Positions 23,706 to 32,150 of a stretch of DNA of 64,000 bases are shown piece by piece. The DNA is from Oleispirillum naphthae (lineage in GTDB: Bacteria; Pseudomonadota; Alphaproteobacteria; Rhodospirillales; Rhodospirillaceae): assembly GCA_027864655.1 (NCBI GenBank), contig JAQAZG010000002.1:124001-188000 (forward strand), in the 5' to 3' direction. The first letter of the stretch is position 1, and each line of letters starts with the position of its first letter. The position numbers were made by a program, and so were the translations under genes. Under the pieces are notes generated by a model that was not told the DNA's origin, made no database searches, and saw only the letters and a list, made by a program, of their open reading frames with translations.

Positions 23706-24995
23706 TCAGTCCTTGGACTCCAGGGCCCAATCGTAATCCTGGCACTCGACCACCTTGCGCTGGTGGCGGACGTAGTAGGTGGGATCGGATGTGGGCGCGT
23801 GGTCGGTGATCGGGCGGGCCTCGTCGGTGCCGAAGATGTCCGAGTAGTCGCTGTGGAAGCCGTCGCAGATGGCCTTCGCGGCGCAGCGCGCGCACTTCGC
23901 CGAGTAGGCGTAGCGGACGTGCTCGGACGCGCGCAGGCGGCCGTGGGCGCGCACCAGTTCGGGGGTGTTCTCGAACGGCTTTTCCTCCCATCCCGGCGCC
24001 AGGACGTGCGTCGCCGGAACGTGGCCGATGCCCGGCGAGAAGGTCTGCGTGCGCAGGTCGTAGGGCTCGTCGAGAGGCTGGGTGGAGATGCGCTGGTTGA
24101 TGCCGAAGCTCCAGCACCACGAGGCGTAGTGGCCCTCGTGCAGGTCGTAGGAGAGCTGCTGGAAGTTGAACATGTTCTTGCGCAGTTCCGGGCGGACGAA
24201 GCAGATCGGCATGTAGCGGACGTTCGCCTCGATGTCGTGCGCCTCGAGATGGGCGATGGCGCCGTTGAGGTACCCGGCGACCTCGGAATACGACGGCACG
24301 TTCTCGGCGGTGCGCTTGCCCTGCTTCGCCTGGTCCTCGAACGGGTTGAAGGCGATGAAGTTGACGACTCGGACGCGGTGGGCGACCGCGAGTTCGGCGA
24401 TCTCCATCAACTGCGGCAGGGCGGTCTTGCTGAGCACGCAGTTGAAGCGGATCGGCACGCCGGCCTCGGCGAGGTTCTGCAGCGCCGACGTCTGTTTCTT
24501 GTGCCCGCCCGGCACGCCGGCGATCGCGTCGTAGACTTCGCGCAGGCCGTTGACCGAAAGGATGACGTCGTAGAGGCCGCTGTCGCGCAGTTCCTCGACC
24601 CGGTGCTTGTGGGCGAGGACCATGCCGTTGGTGATCAGCGTCGGGCGCAGGCCGATCGACGCGCAGTAGCGCACCAGGTCGTTGATCGGCTTGAAGATCG
24701 TCGGCTCGCCGCCCTGGATGTCGATGGATTCGCAGCCGTAGTGGAAGCGCATCGTCGCGCACATGTCGCGCGCCTTCTCGAAGCTCATGAAGGCGTGCTC
24801 GGGGTGTTCCTTGCTGTTGATCCGGTCGAGGAAGTAGCAGAACGTGCAGCGGATATTGCAGGTCTGCCCGAGCCAGAAAAAGTTCCGCCGGGTGAGGGCC
24901 CGATGCGTCGTCTTCACGAACTCGTATTTCCACGAGATCGGTGCGAGGGCCGCGGGTCCGGTAGTCGTGTCTTTGGTGTCGGCGACAGCTTCCAT
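23706..24995 (-). CDS. Radical SAM protein with SPASM-like C-terminus
   Basis: A 429-residue radical SAM enzyme. The [4Fe-4S] motif CxxxCxxC is at C46, C50 and C53 (QTCNIRCTFCYF), and IQGGEPTIFKPINDLVRYCA is the SAM-binding GGE segment. Near the C-terminus CARCAAKAIC is a CxxCx5C pattern, as in SPASM domains that hold extra clusters. It could modify a peptide, a protein or a sugar. It sits between a small 96-residue protein and the sugar operon. The substrate is unknown. Confidence 0.85.
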   Translation of the reverse strand: MEAVADTKDTTTGPAALAPISWKYEFVKTTHRALTRRNFFWLGQTCNIRCTFCYFLDRINSKEHPEHAFMSFEKARDMCATMRFHYGCESIDIQGGEPTIFKPINDLVRYCASIGLRPTLITNGMVLAHKHRVEELRDSGLYDVILSVNGLREVYDAIAGVPGGHKKQTSALQNLAEAGVPIRFNCVLSKTALPQLMEIAELAVAHRVRVVNFIAFNPFEDQAKQGKRTAENVPSYSEVAGYLNGAIAHLEAHDIEANVRYMPICFVRPELRKNMFNFQQLSYDLHEGHYASWCWSFGINQRISTQPLDEPYDLRTQTFSPGIGHVPATHVLAPGWEEKPFENTPELVRAHGRLRASEHVRYAYSAKCARCAAKAICDGFHSDYSDIFGTDEARPITDHAPTSDPTYYVRHQRKVVECQDYDWALESKD

Positions 24996-25133
24996 GGCGG
25001 TAGGTCCTCCGATTCGTCAAGGGGTGCCGAAAGCCTATGGATCGACCCGTTAAGATTCAATAAAATTAAGATTCGATCGCGCGCCGCCCGGCGTGTGACG
25101 CCGGGCATCGCCGCGAAGCCGTCCGCCGGGGCG
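24996..25133 (-). promoter_or_regulatory. AT-rich intergenic segment with direct repeat
   Basis: The segment between the small protein and the radical SAM gene is AT-rich at 25050-25078, unlike its GC-rich surroundings. TTAAGATTC occurs at 25050-25058 and again at 25066-25074, 16 bp apart. This spacing could reflect a regulator bound on one DNA face. No clear sigma-70 or sigma-54 promoter was recognised. Confidence 0.35.
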
Positions 25134-25424
25134 TCAGGCCTTCGGCGCGAGCAGGAACTCGACCACCGCCTCGGCCTTGTCCGTTCCCTCGCCTTCGGGG
25201 TCCATGTTGGCCTTCAGCCAGGTCTTGGCCTCGTCCATGTCCACCGGGTAGGTCTTGACCAGGGCGGCGATGATGGACTGCATGGCCAGAACGTTGGCGG
25301 CCACGTCGTCCAGCGCGGACAGGAATGTCTCGTTGTTGCCGAGAGACTGTTCGTACATGCGGTTGACGTCGGCGGAAACCTCCTGCAGCAGCCCCTGGAC
25401 GCGTTCAATCAATCCTTCACTCAT
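25134..25424 (-). CDS. Small acidic helical protein of unknown function
   Basis: A 96-residue protein with no membrane segment or cysteine. It is mostly predicted helix (LIERVQGLLQEVSADVNRMY, then LDDVAANVLAMQSIIAALVK) with the ending AEAVVEFLLAPKA. I do not recognise a family. It lies directly upstream of the radical SAM gene on the same strand, with 138 bp between them, so it could be a substrate, partner or chaperone. The gap contains an AT-rich stretch with a TTAAGATTC repeat. Confidence 0.7.
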   Translation of the reverse strand: MSEGLIERVQGLLQEVSADVNRMYEQSLGNNETFLSALDDVAANVLAMQSIIAALVKTYPVDMDEAKTWLKANMDPEGEGTDKAEAVVEFLLAPKA

Positions 25425-25528
25425 GGCTCCAACCCCTGGTAAAAACGAATGGCTTCGCCACCATAGCGGAAGCTCCCAGGGCTGTCATGGGACAAATCCG
25501 GCGGCGGCGGCAGGTTGGGGGAATGGGC

Positions 25529-26713
25529 ATGGCGCGCAGGTTCGGCATCGGCTGGCAGGTCGGCGGCACCACCGGATGGGGGGTTTACGGGCTTGCCCTG
25601 ATGCTGCGCGGCGCGGCGCGCGGGCTGGCGCCGGTGCCGGTCTACATTTCCCCCACCTTCACCCCCGATCCGTTGCAGGCGCGGCTGATCGCGCCTCTGC
25701 GCTCCCGCTGGTTCATCGAACAGGAATTCTTTTCCCTCGGCGAGGGGGCGGTGCAGGCGGACTATCCCTTCCTGCTCGGCCTCGGCAACGACCTCGCCCC
25801 GCCCGACGCCATCGACTACATCTCCGGCATGCCGGACATCGGCGTGGTGTTTTTCGAACACCGCGCCATTCCCGCCGCCGACCTGGCGCGGGCGAAGGAC
25901 CGTTTCGCCGGAATGGTCGCCGGATCCTCATGGAACGCCGAGGTGCTGCGCGATCACGGCTTCGGGAACGTCGTCTTCTGCCCGCAGGGGGTCGATCTCA
26001 CGCGCTTCCACCCCGCGCCGAAGGACGGGGCGCTTGCCGGACGCTTCGTGGTGTTTTCCGGCGGCAAGCTGGAGTTCCGCAAGGGGCAGGACATCGTGGT
26101 GGAGGCGTTCCGCCGCTTCCACGCGCGGCATCCGGAGGCCCTTCTGATGGTCGCCTGGCACAATCATTGGGATGCCTCGGTGGCGAGCCTGGAGAGATCC
26201 CCCCATGGCGTCGGCCGTCCCGGGCGCGATGCGGAAACCGGCGCCTGGCGGATCGCCGAGTGGCTGGCCTCCCAGGGGGTGCCGCCGGATGCGGTGATCG
26301 ACCTGGGCGAGGTGGCGCATGCCGAGATGCCGCGCCTGCTGCGGGAATGCGACGTCGGCCTGTTCCCCAACCGCTGCGAGGGCGGCACCAACCTCGTCGC
26401 CATGGAATGCATGGCCTGCGGCGTGCCCGCCATTCTCTCCGCCAACACCGGCCACCGCGACCTGCTCGCCCGGCCCGGCGCGTCTCTCGCGCTGACCGTG
26501 CAGGGCACGGTCGCGGGCACCGCCGACGACGCCCCGGACCTCTTTCTCGATTGGGGGGAAAGCGACCCGGACGAGGCCGTCGAACGTCTGGAATGGGTGT
26601 TCGCCAACCGTGCCGAGGCGGCGGAAACCGGCGCGCGCGGCGCGGCATTCCTGCGCGAATGGGCCTGGCCGGACAAGATCGACGCCCTGCTCTCCACCCT
26701 CGGCTGGCTGTAG
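25529..26713 (+). CDS. GT4-family glycosyltransferase
   Basis: A 394-residue GT-B glycosyltransferase if it begins at the ATG at 25529 (MARRFGIGWQVGGTTGWGVY), which has GGGGGA about 6 bp upstream. Starts at 25523 and 25487 are in frame and would add 2 and 14 residues. VFSGGKLEFRKGQDIVVEAF is the linker-to-C-domain signature and CEGGTNLVAMECMACGVPAI contains the EX7E-type nucleotide-sugar site. It is transcribed towards the convergent TPR-GT9 gene. It is likely another glycan-assembly enzyme of the island. Confidence 0.85.
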   Translation: MARRFGIGWQVGGTTGWGVYGLALMLRGAARGLAPVPVYISPTFTPDPLQARLIAPLRSRWFIEQEFFSLGEGAVQADYPFLLGLGNDLAPPDAIDYISGMPDIGVVFFEHRAIPAADLARAKDRFAGMVAGSSWNAEVLRDHGFGNVVFCPQGVDLTRFHPAPKDGALAGRFVVFSGGKLEFRKGQDIVVEAFRRFHARHPEALLMVAWHNHWDASVASLERSPHGVGRPGRDAETGAWRIAEWLASQGVPPDAVIDLGEVAHAEMPRLLRECDVGLFPNRCEGGTNLVAMECMACGVPAILSANTGHRDLLARPGASLALTVQGTVAGTADDAPDLFLDWGESDPDEAVERLEWVFANRAEAAETGARGAAFLREWAWPDKIDALLSTLGWL

Positions 26714-26734
26714 GGGCGCGGCTTCCGGCTTTTT

Positions 26735-28183
26735 CTATGACGGCGGCAATGCGCCGAGGGCGTCGCCCACGGCGGCGGCGACCGGCGGCCAGTCGCCGAG
26801 GTCCGCCTGGCGGAACAGGCGGGCGGAGGCGTACCACGGCGTCGCCGCGCCGCGCCGCCCCCACCGCCAGTCGGGTTCCGCAGGCAGGAGAATCCACGTG
26901 GCCACGCCGAGGGTGGCGGCGAGGTGCGCGGCGGCGGTATCCACGGAAATCACCAGGTCGAGCCCGGCGGCGAGGCGGGCCGAGGCGAGGAAGTCGGCAA
27001 GCTCCGGCTGCGCCACCCCCGGCGGCATGTCCGCGCCGGGATTGAGGGAAATCCACTCCGCGCCGGGCCGCGCCGCGACGATGCGGGCGGTCTCCTCCAC
27101 GGGCAGGGAGCGCCAGCGGTCGTTGTCGTGCGCCGGGTTGCCCGCCCGCGCCAGGCCGATGCGCGGCCGCCGCCCGGCGGCGGGCGCGGCGGCGGGAAAC
27201 GGCGCGCGGGCGGCGAGCTCCGGCGCGGCGCCGGGGTCGGGCAGGCCCATGCGGTGCGGCAGGCTGAACAGCGGCGCCCAGGCGTCGGCTTCGGCGGTTT
27301 CCGCCATGTCGAGGGGAATCGCCGCCGCCTCCGGCAGCAGGGTGCGGGCGAGCGCCGCGAGAGGCGGGTGCAGGGCCAGGGTGACCGCGCAGCCGCGCGC
27401 CGCGAGAAGGGGAACGTAACGCAGGCATTGGATGGTGTCGCCCAGGCCCTGTTCCGCGACGACGAGCAGGCGCGGCGGCGGCGGCCCGCCGCGCCAGTCC
27501 GGCAGGCGGGGGCGGAGCGGCGGTCCGAGGCCGAGGGCGAGGCGGTGCTCCCAGGCGGCGAAGCCCTCGGCCCAGCGTCCGGCGAGGAACAGCACGTGCG
27601 CGCGGTTCCAGTGCGCGGCATGGTCGTCGGGGTCGTCCAGCAGGGCGCGGCAGTAGCAGGCGTCCGCCTCGTCCAGCCGGTCGAGGCGGCGCAGGGCGCG
27701 CCCGGTGTTGAGCAGGACGTCGCGGGGCGGGTTCGCGGCGGCGATGAGGGGGGCGTAGGCGTCCACCGCCTCGGCGGCGCGCCCGAGGCGGAAGAGGAGG
27801 TTGCCGAGGTTGAAGCGCCCCGCCGCGTGGTCCGGGTGGAGGGCGACGAGGCGGGAAAGGGCGATCGCCGCGGCGGCGGCGTCGCCGCCTTCGGCGTGGG
27901 CCACGGCGAGGTCGTAGAGGGCGGCGGCGAACGCGGCGTCGAGGCGCAGGGTGCGCTTCCACGTGGCGATCGCCGCGGCGCGGTTTCCGGCCAGGGCCTG
28001 GGCGACGCCGAGGCGATAGGCGGCGTGCGGGTCGGACGCGCTTTCCGCCGCCGCGGCGAGGCTCTCCGCCGCCGCGGCGAAGCGGGCCGCGGCCAGATCC
28101 GCCAGTCCGGCGCGCAGCGCGGGGGAGGCATCCGGCGGCGGGGTCCAGTCCGCGTCGTCGATACGGCCGCCCGGGCCGCTCAT
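26735..28183 (-). CDS. TPR protein with GT9-like glycosyltransferase domain (left copy)
   Basis: A 482-residue protein. Residues 15-215 are TPR repeats (YRLGVAQALAGNRAAAIATW, AAGRFNLGNLLFRLGRAAEA). The C-terminal part resembles heptosyltransferase-type enzymes: VVAEQGLGDTIQCLRYVPLL and ISVDTAAAHLAATLGVATWI. Its ending DWRWGRRGAATPWYASARLF corresponds closely to that of the protein at 34631-36040. The ATG overlaps the upstream stop (28180-28183), so it is coupled to the TPR-GT41 gene. Confidence 0.82.
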   Translation of the reverse strand: MSGPGGRIDDADWTPPPDASPALRAGLADLAAARFAAAAESLAAAAESASDPHAAYRLGVAQALAGNRAAAIATWKRTLRLDAAFAAALYDLAVAHAEGGDAAAAAIALSRLVALHPDHAAGRFNLGNLLFRLGRAAEAVDAYAPLIAAANPPRDVLLNTGRALRRLDRLDEADACYCRALLDDPDDHAAHWNRAHVLFLAGRWAEGFAAWEHRLALGLGPPLRPRLPDWRGGPPPPRLLVVAEQGLGDTIQCLRYVPLLAARGCAVTLALHPPLAALARTLLPEAAAIPLDMAETAEADAWAPLFSLPHRMGLPDPGAAPELAARAPFPAAAPAAGRRPRIGLARAGNPAHDNDRWRSLPVEETARIVAARPGAEWISLNPGADMPPGVAQPELADFLASARLAAGLDLVISVDTAAAHLAATLGVATWILLPAEPDWRWGRRGAATPWYASARLFRQADLGDWPPVAAAVGDALGALPPS

Positions 28184-30072
28184 CGGCGGGTCTCCGCCGG
28201 GCGGGCGAGGGCGGCTTCGAGCAGGGACGCCAGGTCGGCGGCGAAGCGCGCGCCGTCGAGCAGCGGCGAGGCGGCGAAGCGGGCGCGCCGCGCCGCGCGG
28301 TCGGCGTCCAGCATCGCCGGGGAATTCGCCCAGGCGATGGCGGTGCGCACGTAGTCGCCGGGGCCGCCCGTCACCTCGCCCGCGAAGCCGCCGAAGGTGA
28401 GGTGGCTGGTGGCATGGCGGCTGGCGAAGGTGGCCCCCGGCGCGGTGATCACCGGAATGCCCATCCACAGCGCCTCGACCGTGGTCAGCCCGCCCGCGTA
28501 GGGAAAGGAATCGAGCGCGAAGTCGCAGTCGTTGTAGAGGCCGAGCAGGGTTTCGTGCGGTATCCGGCCGCGGATGTGCAGGCGTTCCCCGGCGATGCCG
28601 TGGGCCTGGAAGGTGCGCTCCAGGTAGTCGCGCACCAGCGGGTCGTCGAGGCCGCGGAAGGTCATCAGCAGGCGGCTGTCCGGCACCGCGGCGAGAATCT
28701 TCGCCCAGGCGGCGATGAGGTCGGGGTTGAGCTTCGACGGGTTGTGGAAGGCGGCGAAGCTGACGTAGCCGTTGCGCCGCGCCGCGCCGCCCTGCGGCGC
28801 GGGGGCGTAGTCCGGCGGCGCGTAGCAGACGTAGCCCGCGGGCATGCGCCAGATTTCCTCGACGTAGGCGGCTTCCTCCAACTGCGGCACGTGCACGCGG
28901 TCGGCGATCAGGCCGTCGATCTGCGGCAGCCCGGTGGTGCCCACATACCCCATCCAGGTGGCCTGCAACGCCGCGGGGCGCGCCGCGAACACGCCCAGGC
29001 GGTTGCGCCCGGTGTGCCCGGCGAGGTCGATCAGCACGTCCGGCGGGTCCTCGCGGATCAGCGCGGCGAGGGCTTCGTCGGAGAGGGGGGCGACGGCGTG
29101 CCACGCCGCCGCCGCGTCGCGCAGCGCGTCGGTGAGGGGGTCGTCGTCGCGGTTGCTGGAATAGACGGTGACATCCATCCCCGCGGCGCGGGCGTGCGGC
29201 ATCCATCCGGCGCAGAAGAAGCCCACCGGGTGGCGGCGCATGTCCTCGGAGACCAGGCCGACGCGCAGGCGCTTGCCCCGTTTCGGCGCCGCCGGGCGCG
29301 GCGGCGTGGCGGGGAAGTGCTGGCGCGCCCAGGCGCGGTGCTGCGCCAACAGCGAGGCGGCGCTCTGTCCCGGCAGGTAGTGCAGGGCATGCAGGGCGTT
29401 GCCGTGGGCGTGGCGGTAGGCGGGGTCGATGGCGAGCGCGGTCTCGAAGGCGCGCAGCGCCTCCGCCGGATGGGCGGCGTCGGAAAGCGCGTTGCCGAGG
29501 TTGCACCAGGCCCGCGCGTGGCGGGGGTCGGCGTCGATGGCGTGGCGGAAGGCCGCGATCGCATCGCTCAGGCGTTGACGGCCGTAGAGCACGGTGCCGA
29601 GCGAGAAGGCCACCTCGGCGCGGCTCGGGTGGTGCGGCGGCAGGTTTTCCAGGGCGCGGGCGTAGCGCGCGGCGGCGGTGTCGATGTCGCCCACGGCTTC
29701 CGCCGCCTGCGCCATCAGCCGCGCCACCGCCGGATCGGCGGGCCAGCGGCGCTCCGCCGCAAAGGCGTGGGCGAAGGCGTCCGCGCCGTGCCCGGCCATC
29801 AGGTCCGCGACGATGAGGTCGCGCCATGCGTCGCGCGCCGCATCGGAGGAGTCCTCGCCGTAGGCCTCCACCGCGTGCAGGAGGTGCGGCAGCGCCGCCG
29901 CGGCGTCGTCGCGCAGGAGCGCCGCCACCCCGAGGTGATGGTGGAACACTCCGGCCTCCGGGTCGGTCATCAGACCGAGGCGGCAGAAGGATTCCGCCTC
30001 CTCCGGACGGTTGCCGGTGAGCGCGGTCAGGCTGAGCTTGGCGAGGCGCGCGGTCAGGGCGGGCTGCGGCAT
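28180..30072 (-). CDS. TPR protein with O-GlcNAc transferase-like (GT41/SPINDLY) domain (left copy)
   Basis: A 630-residue protein starting at 30072 (MPQPALTARL), with AGGA upstream; in-frame residues before this have no ribosome site. Residues 1-250 are TPRs (ARAWCNLGNALSDAAHPAEA). The catalytic region from about 280 has LRVGLVSEDMRRHPVGFFCA, IDLAGHTGRNRLGVFAARPA and FALDSFPYAGGLTTVEALWM, the GT41 landmarks. Relatives (FlmG type) glycosylate flagellin in other alphaproteobacteria. It is transcribed divergently from flagellin across a 286-bp gap. Confidence 0.87.
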   Translation of the reverse strand: MPQPALTARLAKLSLTALTGNRPEEAESFCRLGLMTDPEAGVFHHHLGVAALLRDDAAAALPHLLHAVEAYGEDSSDAARDAWRDLIVADLMAGHGADAFAHAFAAERRWPADPAVARLMAQAAEAVGDIDTAAARYARALENLPPHHPSRAEVAFSLGTVLYGRQRLSDAIAAFRHAIDADPRHARAWCNLGNALSDAAHPAEALRAFETALAIDPAYRHAHGNALHALHYLPGQSAASLLAQHRAWARQHFPATPPRPAAPKRGKRLRVGLVSEDMRRHPVGFFCAGWMPHARAAGMDVTVYSSNRDDDPLTDALRDAAAAWHAVAPLSDEALAALIREDPPDVLIDLAGHTGRNRLGVFAARPAALQATWMGYVGTTGLPQIDGLIADRVHVPQLEEAAYVEEIWRMPAGYVCYAPPDYAPAPQGGAARRNGYVSFAAFHNPSKLNPDLIAAWAKILAAVPDSRLLMTFRGLDDPLVRDYLERTFQAHGIAGERLHIRGRIPHETLLGLYNDCDFALDSFPYAGGLTTVEALWMGIPVITAPGATFASRHATSHLTFGGFAGEVTGGPGDYVRTAIAWANSPAMLDADRAARRARFAASPLLDGARFAADLASLLEAALARPAETRR

Positions 30073-30358
30073 GAAAACGCGTCCTGGGCAGGGGGAAGGA
30101 ACGACTTTCCGAGTCGCAGCATGCGGCAACCGCTCCGCCGCGTCAAATCCATGCGTTTCGCCCGTGCGCGACTCGTTAGGTCTTTGGTAACCTTCATGGT
30201 GTATGCATGCGAGCATGCCGGGAAGGGCATTCCGGCAATGAAGCTTGATCGCGGACTATCGGGCTGGCATGATGACCCCAACGTTGGGACGAGCGGCGAG
30301 AAGCGTCGTGCGCCCAATGCCGATATGTCCGGCCCAACCTAGAATAGGAGCATGAGCC
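30073..30358. promoter_or_regulatory. Divergent promoter region between TPR-GT41 and flagellin
   Basis: A 286-bp gap. It holds the perfect 12-bp palindrome CCCAACGTTGGG at 30277-30288 and the inverted repeat GCATGC-GA-GCATGC around 30205-30218. GCCGATAT at 30319-30326 resembles the -10 box of sigma-28 promoters, but the matching -35 is poor. No GG-N10-GC sigma-54 site was found on the flagellin strand. Ribosome site AGGAG is at 30346-30350. Confidence 0.45.
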
Positions 30359-31240
30359 ATGGCCAATAGCATCACCTTGTCGTCCGCCACGCGGACGAAC
30401 CTGCTGTCGCTGCAACGCACCACCGATCTCATCGGGCAGACGCAGGAACGCCTCTCCACCGGCAAGCGGGTCAACAGCGCCATCGACGACGCGCTGTCGT
30501 TCTTCACCTCGCGCAACCTGAACGCCCGCGCCTCCGACCTTGCCACCATCAAGTCCGGCATCGACGAAGGCATCGAGGTGCTGACCACCACGACCGACGC
30601 CCTGACCAGCGTCGAAGACGTGTTGAAGCAGATGAAGGCTATCGCCTCCTCGGCGAAGTCCACCGCGGCCACCGATACCACCACCCGCAACAAGTTGGTC
30701 TCCCAGTTCAACGAGCTGCGCAGCCAGATCGACAATCTGGTGAACGACGCCTCCTACAACGGCATCAACCTGATCCGCGGCAGCTCCAACGAGACCACCA
30801 CCAAGGCCGACAACCTGACCGTGAAGTTCTCGGAAGACACCACGGCGTCGCCGAAGCGTGAGATCACCATCAATGGCGAAAGCTCGGACGCCAGCTCGTT
30901 GAACCTCAACGCGGCTTCCACCGGCTCCTCCGCCTGGGCGATCACCGACGGCACCCATGCGTCGGTCATCGATTCCGCGATCAACGAAATCGATTCCGCG
31001 CTGACCACCGTGCGCACCACCTCCCAGACCTTCGGCATCAACGCCTCCCTGCTGCAAATCCGGCAGGAATTCACCGACAACCTGATCAACACCCTGGAGA
31101 GCGGCGCCGCCAACCTGGTGAACGCCGACCTCAACGAAGAGTCCGCGAACATGCTGGCGCTGCAAACCCGCCAGTCGCTGGGCACCATCGCCCTGTCGAT
31201 CGCGCAGCAGTCCGAACAGTCGATCCTGCGTCTGTTCTAA
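30359..31240 (+). CDS. fliC: Flagellin (filament subunit)
   Basis: A 293-residue flagellin of alphaproteobacterial size. The N-terminal D0/D1 helices are typical (TNLLSLQRTTDLIGQTQERL, then STGKRVNSAIDDALSFFTSR), and the C-terminus ends ALQTRQSLGTIALSIAQQSE. The variable middle (about 130-210) is short and rich in Ser, Thr, Asn and Asp, giving many possible O-glycosylation sites. It is followed by a terminator, flbT and flaF and flanked by TPR-GT41 genes on both sides. ATG at 30359 is preferred over an ATG 7 bp upstream because it gives the canonical MANSITL start. Confidence 0.95.
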   Translation: MANSITLSSATRTNLLSLQRTTDLIGQTQERLSTGKRVNSAIDDALSFFTSRNLNARASDLATIKSGIDEGIEVLTTTTDALTSVEDVLKQMKAIASSAKSTAATDTTTRNKLVSQFNELRSQIDNLVNDASYNGINLIRGSSNETTTKADNLTVKFSEDTTASPKREITINGESSDASSLNLNAASTGSSAWAITDGTHASVIDSAINEIDSALTTVRTTSQTFGINASLLQIRQEFTDNLINTLESGAANLVNADLNEESANMLALQTRQSLGTIALSIAQQSEQSILRLF

Positions 31241-31264
31241 GGCGCCGCAGGATATCGGTAACGG

Positions 31265-31294
31265 GCGGCGGACTTCGGTCCGCCGCTTCGTTTT
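31265..31294 (+). terminator. Rho-independent terminator after flagellin
   Basis: A perfect 9-bp stem (GCGGCGGAC with GTCCGCCGC) closes a TTCG tetraloop and is followed by TTCGTTTT. It lies 24 bp after the flagellin stop and would separate flagellin from flbT. Confidence 0.85.
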
Positions 31295-31366
31295 CCGGCC
31301 TAGGCAGGCCCGGCATCTTTGCGCATAATGCGCTGGCGGGGGGGCCCGCATGCTCAAGGACGGCTC

Positions 31367-31762
31367 ATGCCCCTGAAACTCACCCTGCGGAAAAACGAAA
31401 AGATCCTGATCGGCAACGCCGTTCTCCAGAACGGCGACGGCAAGTCGGAGTTCGTCGTTCTCAACCACGTGCCGGTGCTGCGCGAGAAGGACATCATGAC
31501 GGAGGACGCGGCGGATACCGTCGCGAAAAAAATCTACTACACCATCCTCAACATGTACGTCACGCCCGAGCAGGAGCGGAGTTTCCACAAATTTTACTTT
31601 TTACTGCTAAAACAGTTGCTGGTATTGCCTCTGGGGGACGAGGGCCTGGACCTGATGATGGAAACATCCGAGTACATCATCGCTGGAGACCATTATAAGG
31701 CACTGAAATCGTGCCGGAAGTTGATCGATTACGAGGCGGAGGTCATGTCACATGGCGAATGA
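31367..31762 (+). CDS. flbT: Flagellin translation regulator FlbT
   Basis: A 131-residue FlbT that starts at 31367 (MPLKLTLRKNEKILIGNAVL) behind AAGGA; an earlier in-frame ATG lacks the family start. FlbT binds flagellin mRNA and regulates its translation or stability in alphaproteobacteria. Conserved segments include DAADTVAKKIYYTILNMYVT and the alpha-helical C-terminus. It overlaps flaF by 11 bp and lies directly downstream of flagellin. Confidence 0.95.
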   Translation: MPLKLTLRKNEKILIGNAVLQNGDGKSEFVVLNHVPVLREKDIMTEDAADTVAKKIYYTILNMYVTPEQERSFHKFYFLLLKQLLVLPLGDEGLDLMMETSEYIIAGDHYKALKSCRKLIDYEAEVMSHGE

Positions 31763-32135
31763 ACGGATACGCGCTTACCAGCAGGCTCAGACCGCGAACC
31801 TGTCCGGGCGCGAGCTGGAGGCGATGGCTTTCACCAAGGCGGCGCTGAAACTCGAAGACGCGAAGAAGCTGACCGAGAACCCCACGGAATTCGGCAAGGC
31901 CCTGCGCTTCAACCACCTGCTGTGGACGATCATCCAGGCGGACATCGTGGAGCCGAGCAACATGCTGCCGCCGGAAATCAAGGCCAACATCATGAGCCTC
32001 AGCATCTTCGTCGATAAGCAGACGGCGAAGGCCCTGCGCACCCGCAATGCCGCCGACCTCGAAGTCCTCGTCAACATCAACCGCAACCTCGCCGCCGGTC
32101 TGCGGACTGCCCCCGAGAAGCCGGACGCCGACTGA
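31752..32135 (+). CDS. flaF: Flagellar regulator FlaF
   Basis: A 127-residue FlaF, a partner of FlbT in flagellin production or secretion. Landmarks are ARAYQQAQ-like N-terminal residues, LRFNHLLWTIIQADIVEPSN, LPPEIKANIMSLSIFVDKQT and the ending LVNINRNLAAGLR. It overlaps the flbT stop and precedes the TPR-GT41 gene by 15 bp. A diverged relative is encoded at 43178-43525. Confidence 0.94.
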   Translation: MANERIRAYQQAQTANLSGRELEAMAFTKAALKLEDAKKLTENPTEFGKALRFNHLLWTIIQADIVEPSNMLPPEIKANIMSLSIFVDKQTAKALRTRNAADLEVLVNINRNLAAGLRTAPEKPDAD

Positions 32136-32150
32136 CCTCGGGAGGGAGGG

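Noticed and set aside
21798-25442. A 1214-codon plus-strand open frame opposite the GT61 and radical SAM genes
   Set aside because: It is a shadow of the two minus-strand genes; its sequence is a Val/Asp/Gly/Arg/His mix with no family.
25487-25523. The ATG at 25487 as the sure start of the GT4 gene
   Set aside because: It is possible, but the ATG at 25529 has a better ribosome site and starts at the conserved MARRFGIG segment.
30182-30310. A sigma-54 promoter for flagellin around CTGGCATGATGACCCC
   Set aside because: The -24-like TGGCAT is present, but the -12 position reads CC instead of GC at the needed spacing.
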